Positions 1 to 9,158 are shown, counted from the first letter of the stretch. The stretch: 64,000 nucleotides of DNA from Ignavibacteria bacterium (GCA_019187405.1 JABAQZ010000004.1:124001-188000), one strand, 5' to 3'. Numbers and translations: made by a program. The notes: generated from the sequence alone by a model not told the origin.

Positions 1-842
1 TTGCAGGATTTGACAGAATAAAAAGCCGTGATGCACTAGGAAACCAAAAGGATATTTACGGCGTGCTTCCCGAAGACGGCTCGAAGCCTTATGATACTTA
101 TGAACTAATAACAAGAATAATTGATGACGGCGACTTTGACGAATTCAAACCTAATTTTGGTAAGACAGTAATAACAGGATATGCAAGGATTGACGGTTGG
201 GCTGTGGGCATCGTTGCAAATCAAAGAAACATGGTTAAAAGTAAGAAAGGCGAAGTTCAGTTTGGAGGAGTAATTTATTCCGATAGCGCGGATAAAGCTG
301 CGAGGTTTATAATGAACTGCAATCAGAGGAAAATTCCGATTCTATTCCTTCAAGACGTTACTGGGTTCATGGTCGGTTCAAAATCCGAACACGGTGGTAT
401 AATCAAGGATGGAGCAAAAATGGTAAATGCTGTTGCAAACTCGGTGGTTCCGAAGATTACTATAATTACCGGAAACAGTTACGGAGCAGGGAATTATGCA
501 ATGTGCGGCAAAGGTTATGATCCCCGATTTATTTTTGCTTATCCTAATGCAGAGATTGCCGTTATGGGCGGCGCAAATGCAAGCAATGTACTTCTCGATA
601 TAAAAATTGGTCAGCTGAAGAAGCAGGGTAAGGAACTTTCCGAAGAAGAGAAGAAAAAATTTTTACAGGAAATTCACAGTAAATATGACGAACAAACTCA
701 TGTTCTTTATGCCGCATCAAGACTTTGGATAGATGAAATCATCGACCCAAAAGATACAAGAAAGTTTGTTTCATACTGCATTGAACTGGCAAACAATAAT
801 CCTGATATGAAAAAATTTAATGTCGGCGTTATTCAAACCTGA
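1..842 (+). CDS. Acyl-CoA carboxylase, carboxyltransferase (beta) subunit, C-terminal part; methylcrotonyl-CoA carboxylase-like
   Basis: The frame is open from the window edge (codons in phase with base 3), so the N-terminal half lies outside. The visible part, about 280 residues, is the C-terminal crotonase-like half of a biotin-dependent carboxyltransferase, which moves CO2 from carboxybiotin to an acyl-CoA. The stretches LFLQDVTGFMVG, GAKMVNAVAN, GNSYGAGNYAMCGKGYDPRF and NAEIAVMGG match this family; the GNYAMCG/PRF wording looks closer to methylcrotonyl-CoA carboxylase beta than to propionyl-CoA carboxylase beta. That would place it in leucine degradation, but substrate cannot be settled by eye. 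A GTG at 63 lies inside the domain and is not the true start. The biotin-carboxylase partner is not in the window. Confidence 0.9.
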   Translation, partial: AGFDRIKSRDALGNQKDIYGVLPEDGSKPYDTYELITRIIDDGDFDEFKPNFGKTVITGYARIDGWAVGIVANQRNMVKSKKGEVQFGGVIYSDSADKAARFIMNCNQRKIPILFLQDVTGFMVGSKSEHGGIIKDGAKMVNAVANSVVPKITIITGNSYGAGNYAMCGKGYDPRFIFAYPNAEIAVMGGANASNVLLDIKIGQLKKQGKELSEEEKKKFLQEIHSKYDEQTHVLYAASRLWIDEIIDPKDTRKFVSYCIELANNNPDMKKFNVGVIQT

Positions 843-1312
843 TTAGCAAGAAATCATTTCTTAAATTCAATTCTTTTTTTTTCTTATAGCAGCATCCACC
901 TTTTTAGTTTGACATTTCATTTTAGCTTTTTATCTGCGCGAGTATGTAATGTCCGAAACCGTTTATGAAGAAAAAATTGAATACAATTTTAATTTTAATT
1001 TTGTATATATTAAAACAGATATACGGAAAGTTTGTTCTTTTAATATAATATCTGATTAATCTGACTCTAACCCCAAATAGCATCGGAGCTTTCCGGATAT
1101 TACCCCAAAATAATAAATGTTTTAACGAAGAATCCCCCACACTTAAAATATTTTTTTTATTCCCCAAAAGTATTATTAACAGCATCGACAGCTTAGTTAA
1201 TATTTAGTCATTAGTTTGTGCTGTTTTGCCCATTAACTATCTGCAGATTTCTTTTTTAAATATCTGCAGCCGGTTTCATAAAAATAATTTTACAAACTTT
1301 AAAATTACTTTA
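843..1312. other. Intergenic region, AT-rich, no gene seen
   Basis: Between the carboxylase stop and the chosen start of the next gene I see only AT-rich sequence with poly-T and poly-A runs. An open frame on the minus strand (922-1185) has low-complexity, Ile/Phe/Lys-rich content and no recognizable domain, so I regard it as chance. The promoter of the downstream BNR protein should lie here, but no clear box stands out. Confidence 0.5.
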
Positions 1313-3226
1313 ATGGACAAAACATTACTACGCTTTTTATGTGTTACATTTCTTGCAGCGAGTTTTAATTTCTCTAAAATGAATCCGGATTTGTATGCGT
1401 ATGTGAATTCAGCTACTTCTTCTCCGGGCTCTGACGATGTTATCGTAAACAACAGTTTCAGAATTTTCCCTGATACAGTGCTTCAAGTGGAGACATCTGT
1501 TTACTGCAGACCTGAAAATCCATCTTTCATCGCAGCCGCAGCAATTACTGACATTTATCCAGGCGGATATACGATGGGCTTTTACAAGTCAACCAACGGA
1601 GGTTTTAACTGGAGCGGAACTGAAGCAATCAAGACTTCTTCTGGTTCGATAATTGTAACCATCGGAGATCCATCAATTTCAATTGATAAAAACGGGAAAA
1701 TAATACTTTCATTCATTGCTCCAAGCAGTAATGTTGGTGTAAGCTTTTCTACAAATAACGGATTAAACTGGTCGGCAACTACAAACATTCCTGGGGTAAC
1801 AATTCCCGATAAGATTTCAAACACATCCGACAATAATCCGTCAAGCCCTTATTACGGCAATACTTATATTGTTTACAATGAAAGAGAAGGCATCAACTTT
1901 TCTAGAACAACAAACGGCGGATTAAATTGGTCTGTATCTCAGAGAATAAGTCCAGCTTTAAATTTTGTAAGAACAGGCGCAAGTATTGCAGTTGGAAGCC
2001 TCGGTGAAATTTATGTTACATGGCCATTTCTGCTGGAAACTCAGAGATATGTGGGATTTGCAAAATCTACTGATGGAGGTGTAACCTGGACTTCATCCGA
2101 TTACGGCTTCCCGGTATTTCCGGTAAATACAGGATTCAGAATTAATCTTAATCTTGTTAAAACAAATGGTCTTCCGGTAATTGCCGTCGATAATTCAGGA
2201 GGACCAAGAAATGGTTGGATTTATGTAGTTTGCTCTGAACGAGCAGATCCGCTTTCACCGGCAACCGACAGCTGTGATATTGTAATTCACTGCTCGACAA
2301 ATAAAGGCAGTACATGGCCAATGTCATTTAGAGTTAATCAGGATTCCGGTCCTTACAGACATCAGGTATTTCCATCTGTAAATGTTGACAGTTACGGCGG
2401 TGTTAATGTAGTTTATTATGACAATAGAAACACACCGACAAAAGATTCTTTTGAAGTATATGTTTCTAGATCCGTTAATGGTGGATTTTCTTTTGAAGAT
2501 TATAAAGTATCTTCGGGAAAGTTTAAAATTAAACAGCTGCCATCAAACAAAATGCTTTTTGGAGTCCCTTCTTACATTGGATCTTACTGCGGAATTACTT
2601 CTTCCGAGAATAGAATTATTCCCTTATGGTATGATAATAAGACCGGTGAAGATTATCAGGCAACGACTTCCGTAATTCAGATTATTCCACAGTCTGTTAT
2701 AAAATTAATTCCGGAAGGATTTTATAATGAATATACCGACAGGTTAAACATTTGTGATTCTGTAGGTTTTTTTCTTAGAAACAGTTTATCTCCATACAGC
2801 AAAGTTGATAGCGCTTCCTGTACAATAGACTCACTTTCATTTGAAGCATTAGTCAAATTTAAAAATGTTATATCTGGAAATTATTTCATCGAGATACATC
2901 ACAGAAATTCTCTTGAAACCTGGAGTATGACTCCGGTAAATTATTCTTCAGTATCCGGGATTATCTATGATTTTTCTGATTCTTCATCAAAAGCTTTCGG
3001 AGAAAATATGGTCATAAAGGGTAGCAGGTACTGTATCTATTCGGGAGATGTAAACTGTGACGGGATAATAGATCCAACAGATTTGCTTGAAATTGATAAC
3101 AATGTTTCGGGATTTATAATCGGCTATCAGCCTACAGATCTTAACGGTGATTATATTACTGACTCATCTGATCTTCTGATTTGCGATAACAATATTAATA
3201 AATTTATTTCGAGGATAATTCCGTAG
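1313..3226 (+). CDS. Secreted BNR-repeat (sialidase-like propeller) protein with C-terminal dockerin-like module
   Basis: About 637 residues from the ATG at 1313. This start is preferred over one at 1226 because it opens a signal peptide (MDKTLLRFLCVTFLAASFNFS). The body carries at least six Asp-box/BNR motifs (STNGGFNWS, STNNGLNWS, TTNGGLNWS, STDGGVTWT, STNKGSTWP, SVNGGFSFE), the mark of a six-bladed sialidase-type propeller. Catalytic sialidase residues were not identified, so enzymatic activity is unproven. The last 180 residues form a beta module (SPYSKVDSA, HHRNSLETWS) followed by two EF-hand-like dockerin loops (SGDVNCDGIIDPTDLLEID; DLNGDYITDSSDLLICD) and end in IIP. Two other proteins in the window (14643-17414, 23740-26460) share this tail. 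There is no T9SS type-A sorting domain. It stands alone as a transcription unit. Confidence 0.75.
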   Translation: MDKTLLRFLCVTFLAASFNFSKMNPDLYAYVNSATSSPGSDDVIVNNSFRIFPDTVLQVETSVYCRPENPSFIAAAAITDIYPGGYTMGFYKSTNGGFNWSGTEAIKTSSGSIIVTIGDPSISIDKNGKIILSFIAPSSNVGVSFSTNNGLNWSATTNIPGVTIPDKISNTSDNNPSSPYYGNTYIVYNEREGINFSRTTNGGLNWSVSQRISPALNFVRTGASIAVGSLGEIYVTWPFLLETQRYVGFAKSTDGGVTWTSSDYGFPVFPVNTGFRINLNLVKTNGLPVIAVDNSGGPRNGWIYVVCSERADPLSPATDSCDIVIHCSTNKGSTWPMSFRVNQDSGPYRHQVFPSVNVDSYGGVNVVYYDNRNTPTKDSFEVYVSRSVNGGFSFEDYKVSSGKFKIKQLPSNKMLFGVPSYIGSYCGITSSENRIIPLWYDNKTGEDYQATTSVIQIIPQSVIKLIPEGFYNEYTDRLNICDSVGFFLRNSLSPYSKVDSASCTIDSLSFEALVKFKNVISGNYFIEIHHRNSLETWSMTPVNYSSVSGIIYDFSDSSSKAFGENMVIKGSRYCIYSGDVNCDGIIDPTDLLEIDNNVSGFIIGYQPTDLNGDYITDSSDLLICDNNINKFISRIIP

Positions 3227-3380
3227 AAAAAATTAAATCAAAATCGGCTGTTGCGGTATATTGAATGGAATTTATTGATTTTATGTACCGGATTTTTTTA
3301 TTCATCGCTGAGTAAGAAATTAATAACAAGATAAGCAGTTATCTGACTGATCTTTTTGTGAGATGAAAAGAATGTTCTAT

Positions 3381-3812
3381 TTATCTGCTTTCGCCGACAA
3401 TGGTATATTCTTCGGTTTTATTATTGAAATATTTTATTTTCAAATTTCCTGACAGCTTTTCTCCGGCAAACACTTCGCCGGTAAATTCAATAAGAACTTC
3501 CGAACCATTATAAACAGTTGTAAAAGATGAACTGAATACAATTACTTCAATTGCAATTGCTCTTCTTCCGTCAACTTCAGCTGTATAATTACTTTTATCT
3601 ACTGAAAAATTTTTAAACAAACCGCAGGAAACATTTCCTTTATCGAATACAATAACCTCATCCATAAGAACGGGTGTCCTGTCATTTTCAGGTGAAGCAA
3701 TCTCTACGGCTTTTCCAAAAAATATTTTCCCATCAAGCAGGTTTGGCTTAATTTGAAACCCGGAAAATAAAATTACCGAAAAGATAAATATGTAAATAAG
3801 AATTTTTTTCAT
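3381..3812 (-). CDS. Small secreted or membrane-anchored protein of unknown function
   Basis: A 143-residue protein with an N-terminal hydrophobic segment (MKKILIYIFIFSVILFSGF) that reads as an uncleaved anchor or a signal peptide without lipobox. The rest is rich in alternating hydrophobic residues, suggesting a beta fold, with a single cysteine (VSCGLF). I do not recognize a family. It is the last gene of the minus-strand MNIO cluster, but a hairpin with a T-tract (3812-3852) sits directly in front of its start codon, so it is probably expressed at a lower level than the peptide gene, through read-through. A link to the MNIO system is inferred only from position. Confidence 0.6.
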   Translation of the reverse strand: MKKILIYIFIFSVILFSGFQIKPNLLDGKIFFGKAVEIASPENDRTPVLMDEVIVFDKGNVSCGLFKNFSVDKSNYTAEVDGRRAIAIEVIVFSSSFTTVYNGSEVLIEFTGEVFAGEKLSGNLKIKYFNNKTEEYTIVGESR

Positions 3813-3852
3813 AAAAAAAATAAAAGCGGAACCTGTTTCCCAGATTCCGCTT
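3812..3852 (-). terminator. Intrinsic terminator/attenuator after the 71-residue peptide gene
   Basis: On the minus strand an 8-bp stem (AAGCGGAA at 3824-3831 pairing with TTCCGCTT at 3845-3852) is followed by a run of mostly T (complement of the A-run 3813-3823). The T-tract ends at the start codon of the downstream secreted protein gene. This geometry would end most transcripts after the peptide gene and leave the last gene to read-through. Confidence 0.7.
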
Positions 3853-3857
3853 CAAGA

Positions 3858-4073
3858 TTATTTTAGAGAGATGCTGACCTTGTCAACTGATTTTATTTTG
3901 TTGATTGTTTCTCTGATACCAGCAATGTCTCTCAGCTTACCAACAAAACCGCATGCAAGACAGCCGTATTTACCCTTCACTAATCCTACAATTCGGGATA
4001 CGTCAGTTGCTTTTACGTTTTTGTTAAGAGCGACAGTTACCCTGCCTAATCTTAAACTTGCAATTGATGCCAT
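3858..4073 (-). CDS. 71-residue peptide with YGCLACG core; candidate precursor substrate of the MNIO enzyme
   Basis: A small basic protein (MASIASLRLGRVTVALNKN...), with its only two cysteines in the centre in a CxxC arrangement, KGKYGCLACGFVGKL, and a helical-looking C-terminal segment (RETINKIKSVDKVSISLK). The start is fixed by an excellent Shine-Dalgarno AAGGAGG (complement of 4081-4087) 7 bases ahead, stronger than those of its neighbours, which suggests high expression. It lies 71 bases after the DUF2063-like partner and is followed at once by a terminator. Known MNIO enzymes (MbnB, BufB) modify cysteines in short precursor peptides encoded beside the enzyme and a partner protein; the size, Cys-Gly core and position fit this, but no family was recognized. 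It might instead be an unrelated small Cys protein, for example a metal-binding one. Confidence 0.6.
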   Translation of the reverse strand: MASIASLRLGRVTVALNKNVKATDVSRIVGLVKGKYGCLACGFVGKLRDIAGIRETINKIKSVDKVSISLK

Positions 4074-4080
4074 TTCATTA

Positions 4081-4087
4081 CCTCCTT
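4081..4087 (-). promoter_or_regulatory. Strong Shine-Dalgarno of the 71-residue peptide gene
   Basis: The complement reads AAGGAGG, 7 bases before the ATG at 4073. The genes next to it lack such a perfect ribosome binding site, so it both supports the start and suggests the peptide is made in excess over the enzymes. Confidence 0.7.
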
Positions 4088-4144
4088 TGCAGCAGTGTTA
4101 TTTTAATATATCCGCTTTCCCACCGCTTTATAAAAAAGCGAACA

Positions 4145-4666
4145 TTATTCTTTTACTTCGACTGTGTAAAAGTTTTCCAGTCTTTCACTGACAATTACTA
4201 AGAATTTTTTAATGCTTTGTTCGGGATATTTACCATTGTCGAGTATGAATCTAAATATATCATCCGGCTCAAAATCAGATTCTATTGAATATTCTTTGTC
4301 GCTCCCGAGATTTACATTTATCAATGCAAGTTCAAATCTTGAAACAAATGAAATCAATTTATCATCATCATCAGAAAGATATTGCAGAAAAGTTTTCCCC
4401 AACTCTTCAATGTATCCTGAAAAATTAATATCACGGTAAAAACTTTCTACTTTCTCCTGAAACTTGTCAAGCTTAATGAGTAATTCTGAAGTTATCGCGC
4501 AATATTCTCTTATACCATGAGCTCTCCAGTAAATTACTATATCATTTAATACCCGGAAATTTTTCGACTCGGCAACTTCTCTGAAATATTCGTCTTTAAA
4601 ATCAAGCGAATTTCTTCTTCCTTTGAGAAGGTCCAGATATCCGGTCTGAATTTCTTTTAAATTCAT
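4145..4666 (-). CDS. DUF2063/MbnC-BufC-like partner protein of the MNIO enzyme
   Basis: A 173-residue soluble protein starting directly after the stop codon of the DUF692 gene (4667), so the two are translationally coupled. It opens with LKEIQTGYLDLLKG, like the LxxLQ...F start of DUF2063 proteins, and has near its C-terminal part SFVSRFELALINVN, comparable to the conserved (R/F)xExA segment of that family. In methanobactin and bufferin systems such partners bind the precursor peptide and form a complex with the iron enzyme. Similarity is distant and partly inferred from gene order; a specific family assignment needs a profile search. Confidence 0.6.
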   Translation of the reverse strand: MNLKEIQTGYLDLLKGRRNSLDFKDEYFREVAESKNFRVLNDIVIYWRAHGIREYCAITSELLIKLDKFQEKVESFYRDINFSGYIEELGKTFLQYLSDDDDKLISFVSRFELALINVNLGSDKEYSIESDFEPDDIFRFILDNGKYPEQSIKKFLVIVSERLENFYTVEVKE

Positions 4667-5524
4667 TTAATTGAAAATTCCGTTTAATCTTTTATATTCT
4701 TCTGCAATGACATCTTCGCCAAGCAAAGGTATAGCTTCATCAAGCAATTCATAATTTATCAGCTTAACGCAATTGCCAGGTAAATTAATTATTTTTTTTG
4801 TAAGCTCAATTGTAGAATCCATGACAGTTCCGCAATGAGCATCGAGCATAAATCCATCCTCAATGGAGCCGTTGGCAATGTGAATCTCTTTAACTTTTGA
4901 GAGATCCAGTTCATCAATATATCCTTCAATATCAAATCCGTGATTATAATTGTCACATTCGAGATTATAGACATCCAAAATAAAACCGCATCCGGTACTT
5001 TCCGATATCTTATTCATAAATTCAGCTTCCCTGAAATCGGATTTATAATCCGGAACAATCCTGATAATATTTTCAAGCAGAAATTCCTTGTTATATCTTT
5101 TCATTATTTCATTTACTCTTTCGCAAATCATGTCAAGAGTTTCATTTGTCCGGGGCAGAGAAAGCATTGTTCCAAGCGATTCACCGCTGACTTTTGTATA
5201 TCCAAGATGCTCGCTGTGCCATTCAAAATCAATTTTATCATAAAGACTGTCAAGAAGATTCAGATATTCTTCGGAATATCCGTCAAACGATCCAATTGAA
5301 AGTCCGACGCCGTGCACTACTATTTTTTTATCTGCAGACAGAGCTTTTATCTCATCGATAATTTCATTCGGTATGTAACTTCTCTTTCCGTCAAATGTAG
5401 ATATTGAATCAGGCGTTATTTCAAGGTAGTTTATATATGGATAAATTTTTTCAAGCAGTGAAGGATTTTTAAATTCATAAGTTGCTCCGAGAAAAGTATT
5501 TTGCATGCTTTTAATTTTTCGCAA
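4667..5524 (-). CDS. DUF692 family multinuclear non-heme iron-dependent oxidative enzyme (MNIO; MbnB/BufB-like)
   Basis: 285 residues, the usual size for a DUF692 TIM barrel. Family motifs appear in order: YINYLEITPD near the N-terminus, VVHGVGLSIG, the hallmark EWHSEHLGY, EFLLENI, CGFILDVYNLECDN and KEIHIANGS...DAHCGTV. The His, Glu, Asp and Asn residues in these motifs are those that bind the two or three irons in characterized members. Such enzymes use O2 to rearrange cysteine (or other) residues in ribosomal peptides. It is first in a minus-strand set followed without gap by the partner, then by a 71-residue CxxC peptide. The start could also be the internal ATG six codons later. Function as a peptide-modifying oxygenase is well supported by family and context; the product is unknown. 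Confidence 0.88.
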   Translation of the reverse strand: MRKIKSMQNTFLGATYEFKNPSLLEKIYPYINYLEITPDSISTFDGKRSYIPNEIIDEIKALSADKKIVVHGVGLSIGSFDGYSEEYLNLLDSLYDKIDFEWHSEHLGYTKVSGESLGTMLSLPRTNETLDMICERVNEIMKRYNKEFLLENIIRIVPDYKSDFREAEFMNKISESTGCGFILDVYNLECDNYNHGFDIEGYIDELDLSKVKEIHIANGSIEDGFMLDAHCGTVMDSTIELTKKIINLPGNCVKLINYELLDEAIPLLGEDVIAEEYKRLNGIFN

Positions 5525-5668
5525 ATATATAATAAAATATTTTTTATATCTCCATAAATTTTATTCTGACGGTAAATTTATGACAATCGTATTTTTAAGG
5601 AAGAAGTGTGTTTTAGAGAAAAAATTTACCTAAATAAATAAATTATTAAGTGCAGAAAACAAAACAGC

Positions 5669-6745
5669 TCAATCAATGATTACAGGCTCTTTAATGAGTC
5701 TTATGCCGAACTTTATAAATACGCTTTCTTCAATTTTATTAGCTAGATTCAGAATATCCGAAGTATTGCCTCCGCAGTTTATTACAGCCAGAGAATGTTT
5801 CTCCGAAATACCTGCACCTTTAAGTTTAAAACCCTTTCGAAATCCTGAATTCTCAATGAGCCAAGCAGCAGGCACTTTATATCCTTTGTCTGTTTTAAAA
5901 AATGGAAAATCCGAAACTCTCGACTTTAATTTATTAAATTCATTTTCATTTAAAACTGGATTTGTAAAAAACGAGCCGCATGATCTCGAATTAGGATCTT
6001 TTTCATCTATAATCATAGACTTACTTTTTCTTAAATTTATCACGGTATTTCTTACTATCATTAATTTGTCTTTGACAGAATCCGATGCTTCAAAGTCTTT
6101 GTCGTTAAGAATTATTTTTTCAAGTTCGGGATATTTAATTTCCGGAGTTTTATTTTTATTTAACTTAAATGTAACTTCAGTAATAATAAATCGTCCGGCA
6201 TCATTGCTCTTAAATCTGCTGCAGCGATAACTGAAATTGCATTCTTCATTGCTGAATGTAATTGTTTTTAGCGAGTCCCAGTCGATTGCCGTTACGGAAG
6301 TAATTACATCCTTCACTTCCTGTCCGTATGCTCCGACATTCTGAACTGGTGTTGCGCCGACCGAACCCGGAATTCCCGACATGCATTCGATCCCCTGTAA
6401 TCCTGAAGCTACGGCGTAATTTACAAGTCCATCCCAGCTTTCACCAGCTTTCACCGTTAAAAAAACATTTCCATTTCTGATAATCTCTGTTATTCCTTTT
6501 GTGCTGATTTTCATTACAATGCCGTCAAACATTCTATCATGAAAAATTATATTGCTGCCGCCTGATATAATCTGAATTATTTCGGAATGCGCTTGCGAAT
6601 ATTTGATGGATTCAATAATTGTTTCGTCATCTTCGCAGCAGATGAATTTTTTAGCAATTCCACCTGATGAAATTGTGGTATGATGCGAAAGAGGCTCGTT
6701 AAATTTAAAATTAAGCATAAAATTTTGTGAATCAATATATGCCAA
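5669..6745 (-). CDS. murB: UDP-N-acetylenolpyruvoylglucosamine reductase
   Basis: 358 residues. The flavoenzyme MurB reduces UDP-GlcNAc-enolpyruvate to UDP-MurNAc with NADPH, an early cytoplasmic step of peptidoglycan synthesis. Seen: LSHHTTISSGG at the N-terminus, the FAD-binding IISGGSNIIF, GLQGIECMSGIPGSVGATPVQNVGAYGQE, the YRCSRFK segment characteristic of the longer E. coli-type (type II) enzymes, SRSCGSFFTNP with the catalytic serine, and the C-terminal PAAWLIENSGFRKG and EKHSLAVINCGG. An alternative start is the methionine ten codons in (MLNFKF). It stands as a single gene, divergent from the subtilase at 6903. Confidence 0.95.
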   Translation of the reverse strand: MAYIDSQNFMLNFKFNEPLSHHTTISSGGIAKKFICCEDDETIIESIKYSQAHSEIIQIISGGSNIIFHDRMFDGIVMKISTKGITEIIRNGNVFLTVKAGESWDGLVNYAVASGLQGIECMSGIPGSVGATPVQNVGAYGQEVKDVITSVTAIDWDSLKTITFSNEECNFSYRCSRFKSNDAGRFIITEVTFKLNKNKTPEIKYPELEKIILNDKDFEASDSVKDKLMIVRNTVINLRKSKSMIIDEKDPNSRSCGSFFTNPVLNENEFNKLKSRVSDFPFFKTDKGYKVPAAWLIENSGFRKGFKLKGAGISEKHSLAVINCGGNTSDILNLANKIEESVFIKFGIRLIKEPVIID

Positions 6746-6902
6746 TACAATAGATTTTTAAATGAAAAAAAATTAAGTGATTAAATTGATTTGCATTGCA
6801 TGTGTAAGAAAGCATTGGCAAAAATTAAAAACAATACATGATCCAAGTCATTTCATTTTACAAAATTTCAATTTAATTTTATCAAAACAAAATAAAACAA
6901 TC

Positions 6903-9035
6903 ATGAAAAAAAAATTCTTTAATGCATTATGCATGCATTTATTTGTATTTGCAATTTTTTCTGCTGCTACGGCAAACGATAAAATCGGATCAAATCTGAA
7001 AAATGCCGAAGCGAATTTAAATCAGGACAGATTTACGGTATGGATTTATTTTACTGATAAAGGACCTGATGCAAATACGATAATCCTGAACCCCATGAGT
7101 TTTATTTCCAGAAAATCTTTTGAAAGGAGATTAAAGGTAAAGTCGGTTATGAACGCCGTAGATATTACGGATGTTCCCGTTTATCAAAATTATGTTTCTG
7201 AAGTAAGCAAAATTGCATTACGTATGAGGCATAAGTCAAAATGGCTTAATGCAGTCAGCGCTGAATTGAGCAAAGAAGCAATATTTGAAATTATAAAACT
7301 GCCATTTGTAAAAAAGATAGAGCTTGTAGAAAGATATGCTGTAAAAGTTAAGGAAGAAGATCTTCATCTCTCTGAATATATATCTCATCAGAAGTTTCAG
7401 ACGGATGATATACTTGCAGATTCATTAAATTACGGTACCGGAAATGCAGTTACGCAGATTTCAATTATAAAAGTTAATCAGGTTCATAATGAAGGAATCT
7501 TCGGGCAGGGAATATTAATCTGCGATCTTGATGCAGGATTTTCAAATCTTACGCATGAAGCTTTTACAACTCTGCCAATGAAAATTATTTCTACCTATGA
7601 TTTTGAAAATCATACTCCGGTTTTGACTGGTCACTCACACGGAACGAATACATTATCACTTGTCGGTGGTTACAAGCCGGGAAAACTTATCGGCGTATCT
7701 TTTGCCTCTGAATTTATGCTTGGGAGGACGGAAGTTGCCGCTACAGAAACCCCATCAGAAATGGATAACTGGATTGCAGGCGCTGAATGGGCTGACAGTC
7801 TCGGTGCCGACATTATTACAAGCTCTCTCGGCTATCTCGATTTTGATCCGCCGTATTCCAGTTATACTTGGAATGATATGAACGGATATACAATGCCAAT
7901 TACTAACTTAGCCGACCTTGCAGTTAACAAAGGAATCGTAGTTTGCAATTCGGCAGGAAATAACGGCAACAGCTCTCACAATACTTTAATCGGTCCGGCT
8001 GACGGAGACAGCGTGATAACAGTCGGAGCAGTTACATCATCAGGAACAAGATCTAGTTTTAGTTCAGTAGGTCCTTCTACCGATGTCCCAGCAAGAATTA
8101 AACCTGATGTAATGGCAATGGGGAGTAGTAATTATGCGGCTTCATCTTCGGGAAATAATTACAGCACAGTCAGCGGAACATCGTTTTCCTGTCCGATGAC
8201 AGCAGGAGTGTGCGGCTTGATACTTTCGGCAAATAAGAATTTGACTCCAATACAAGTAAGAAATATTTTGAGAAAATTTGGCAGTAATACAAATTCACCA
8301 AATAATACAATGGGATGGGGGATTATCGATGCAAAGAAGTCAGCCGATACGGCAAGGAAGCTCGACGTTACACCTCCCGAAATAAAATATACACACCAGC
8401 TTAATACGGTAACAAATACAAATCCGGTAATTATAAGATGCAAAATTACCGATAACGGTATTATCAGAAACAGAGTTAATGAATCACCGAAATTGTATTA
8501 TAGAAAATTCATATATAATTCATGGAGTGCTTTTTCAATGATAGGGTACAGTTCATACTCAGGAGATAAATACATTTTCAGCATACCCGGAGGCGATACA
8601 AAAGCAATTGTGGAGTTTTACATTGCCTCGCAGGATATTGCCTTGCCTGTACCGCTTTGCACAACTCTTCCTGCTGGTGGAAGCGGCGTAAATCCGCCTG
8701 GCAGCATTGCGCCGGTACAAAGATACAGTTATAAAGTTGCTGCAGTAAGCAGTCTGATATCGGATAAATTTAATCAAGAGCCGGAAATTAACTGCAGTCC
8801 AAATCCGTTTAATCCGTCAACTTCAATTTCATACAGTTTACCGCAAGCGGGAAATGTAGTTTTAAAAGTATTTGATATATCAGGTAAAGCTGTAAAAACT
8901 CTTGTTAACGAATTTCAGTCAGAAGGTAAATATTCAGTCAGATTTGACGGAAGCAGTTTATCAAGCGGAATATACTTTTACAGGTTGAAAAGCGGAGATT
9001 TTATTGAAACAAAACGAATGATTTTAATAAAATAA
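6903..9035 (+). CDS. Secreted subtilisin-like serine protease (S8) with T9SS type-A sorting domain
   Basis: 710 residues from the ATG at 6903, chosen over 6777 because it opens a signal peptide (MKKKFFNALCMHLFVFAIFSAATA). The S8 catalytic set is complete: Asp210 in ICDLDAGF, His246 in GHSHGTNTL, oxyanion Asn353 in NSAGNNG and Ser427 in GTSFSCPM. Residues about 30-150 look like an inhibitor I9-type propeptide. The last 80 residues are the T9SS C-terminal domain (NPFNPSTSISYSLP, SSGIYFYRLKSGDF, ending ILIK), which directs export across the outer membrane and is then removed. It is predicted to be a surface or extracellular protease. It is transcribed alone, away from murB. Confidence 0.92.
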   Translation: MKKKFFNALCMHLFVFAIFSAATANDKIGSNLKNAEANLNQDRFTVWIYFTDKGPDANTIILNPMSFISRKSFERRLKVKSVMNAVDITDVPVYQNYVSEVSKIALRMRHKSKWLNAVSAELSKEAIFEIIKLPFVKKIELVERYAVKVKEEDLHLSEYISHQKFQTDDILADSLNYGTGNAVTQISIIKVNQVHNEGIFGQGILICDLDAGFSNLTHEAFTTLPMKIISTYDFENHTPVLTGHSHGTNTLSLVGGYKPGKLIGVSFASEFMLGRTEVAATETPSEMDNWIAGAEWADSLGADIITSSLGYLDFDPPYSSYTWNDMNGYTMPITNLADLAVNKGIVVCNSAGNNGNSSHNTLIGPADGDSVITVGAVTSSGTRSSFSSVGPSTDVPARIKPDVMAMGSSNYAASSSGNNYSTVSGTSFSCPMTAGVCGLILSANKNLTPIQVRNILRKFGSNTNSPNNTMGWGIIDAKKSADTARKLDVTPPEIKYTHQLNTVTNTNPVIIRCKITDNGIIRNRVNESPKLYYRKFIYNSWSAFSMIGYSSYSGDKYIFSIPGGDTKAIVEFYIASQDIALPVPLCTTLPAGGSGVNPPGSIAPVQRYSYKVAAVSSLISDKFNQEPEINCSPNPFNPSTSISYSLPQAGNVVLKVFDISGKAVKTLVNEFQSEGKYSVRFDGSSLSSGIYFYRLKSGDFIETKRMILIK

Positions 9036-9158
9036 ACTGCAAAAAATTTATGATAAAAATCATATCCAAAAATCATTCATTGCTTTTAATTTGAATTTAA
9101 AATTATCTAATTAAAGTTTATTTTTGAATAAGAATTTGATAAACCTATAAAAAAAAAC

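Noticed and set aside
922-1185. Minus-strand 87-residue open frame
   Set aside because: Low-complexity Ile/Phe/Lys-rich product, AT-rich intergenic sequence, no ribosome binding site, no domain.
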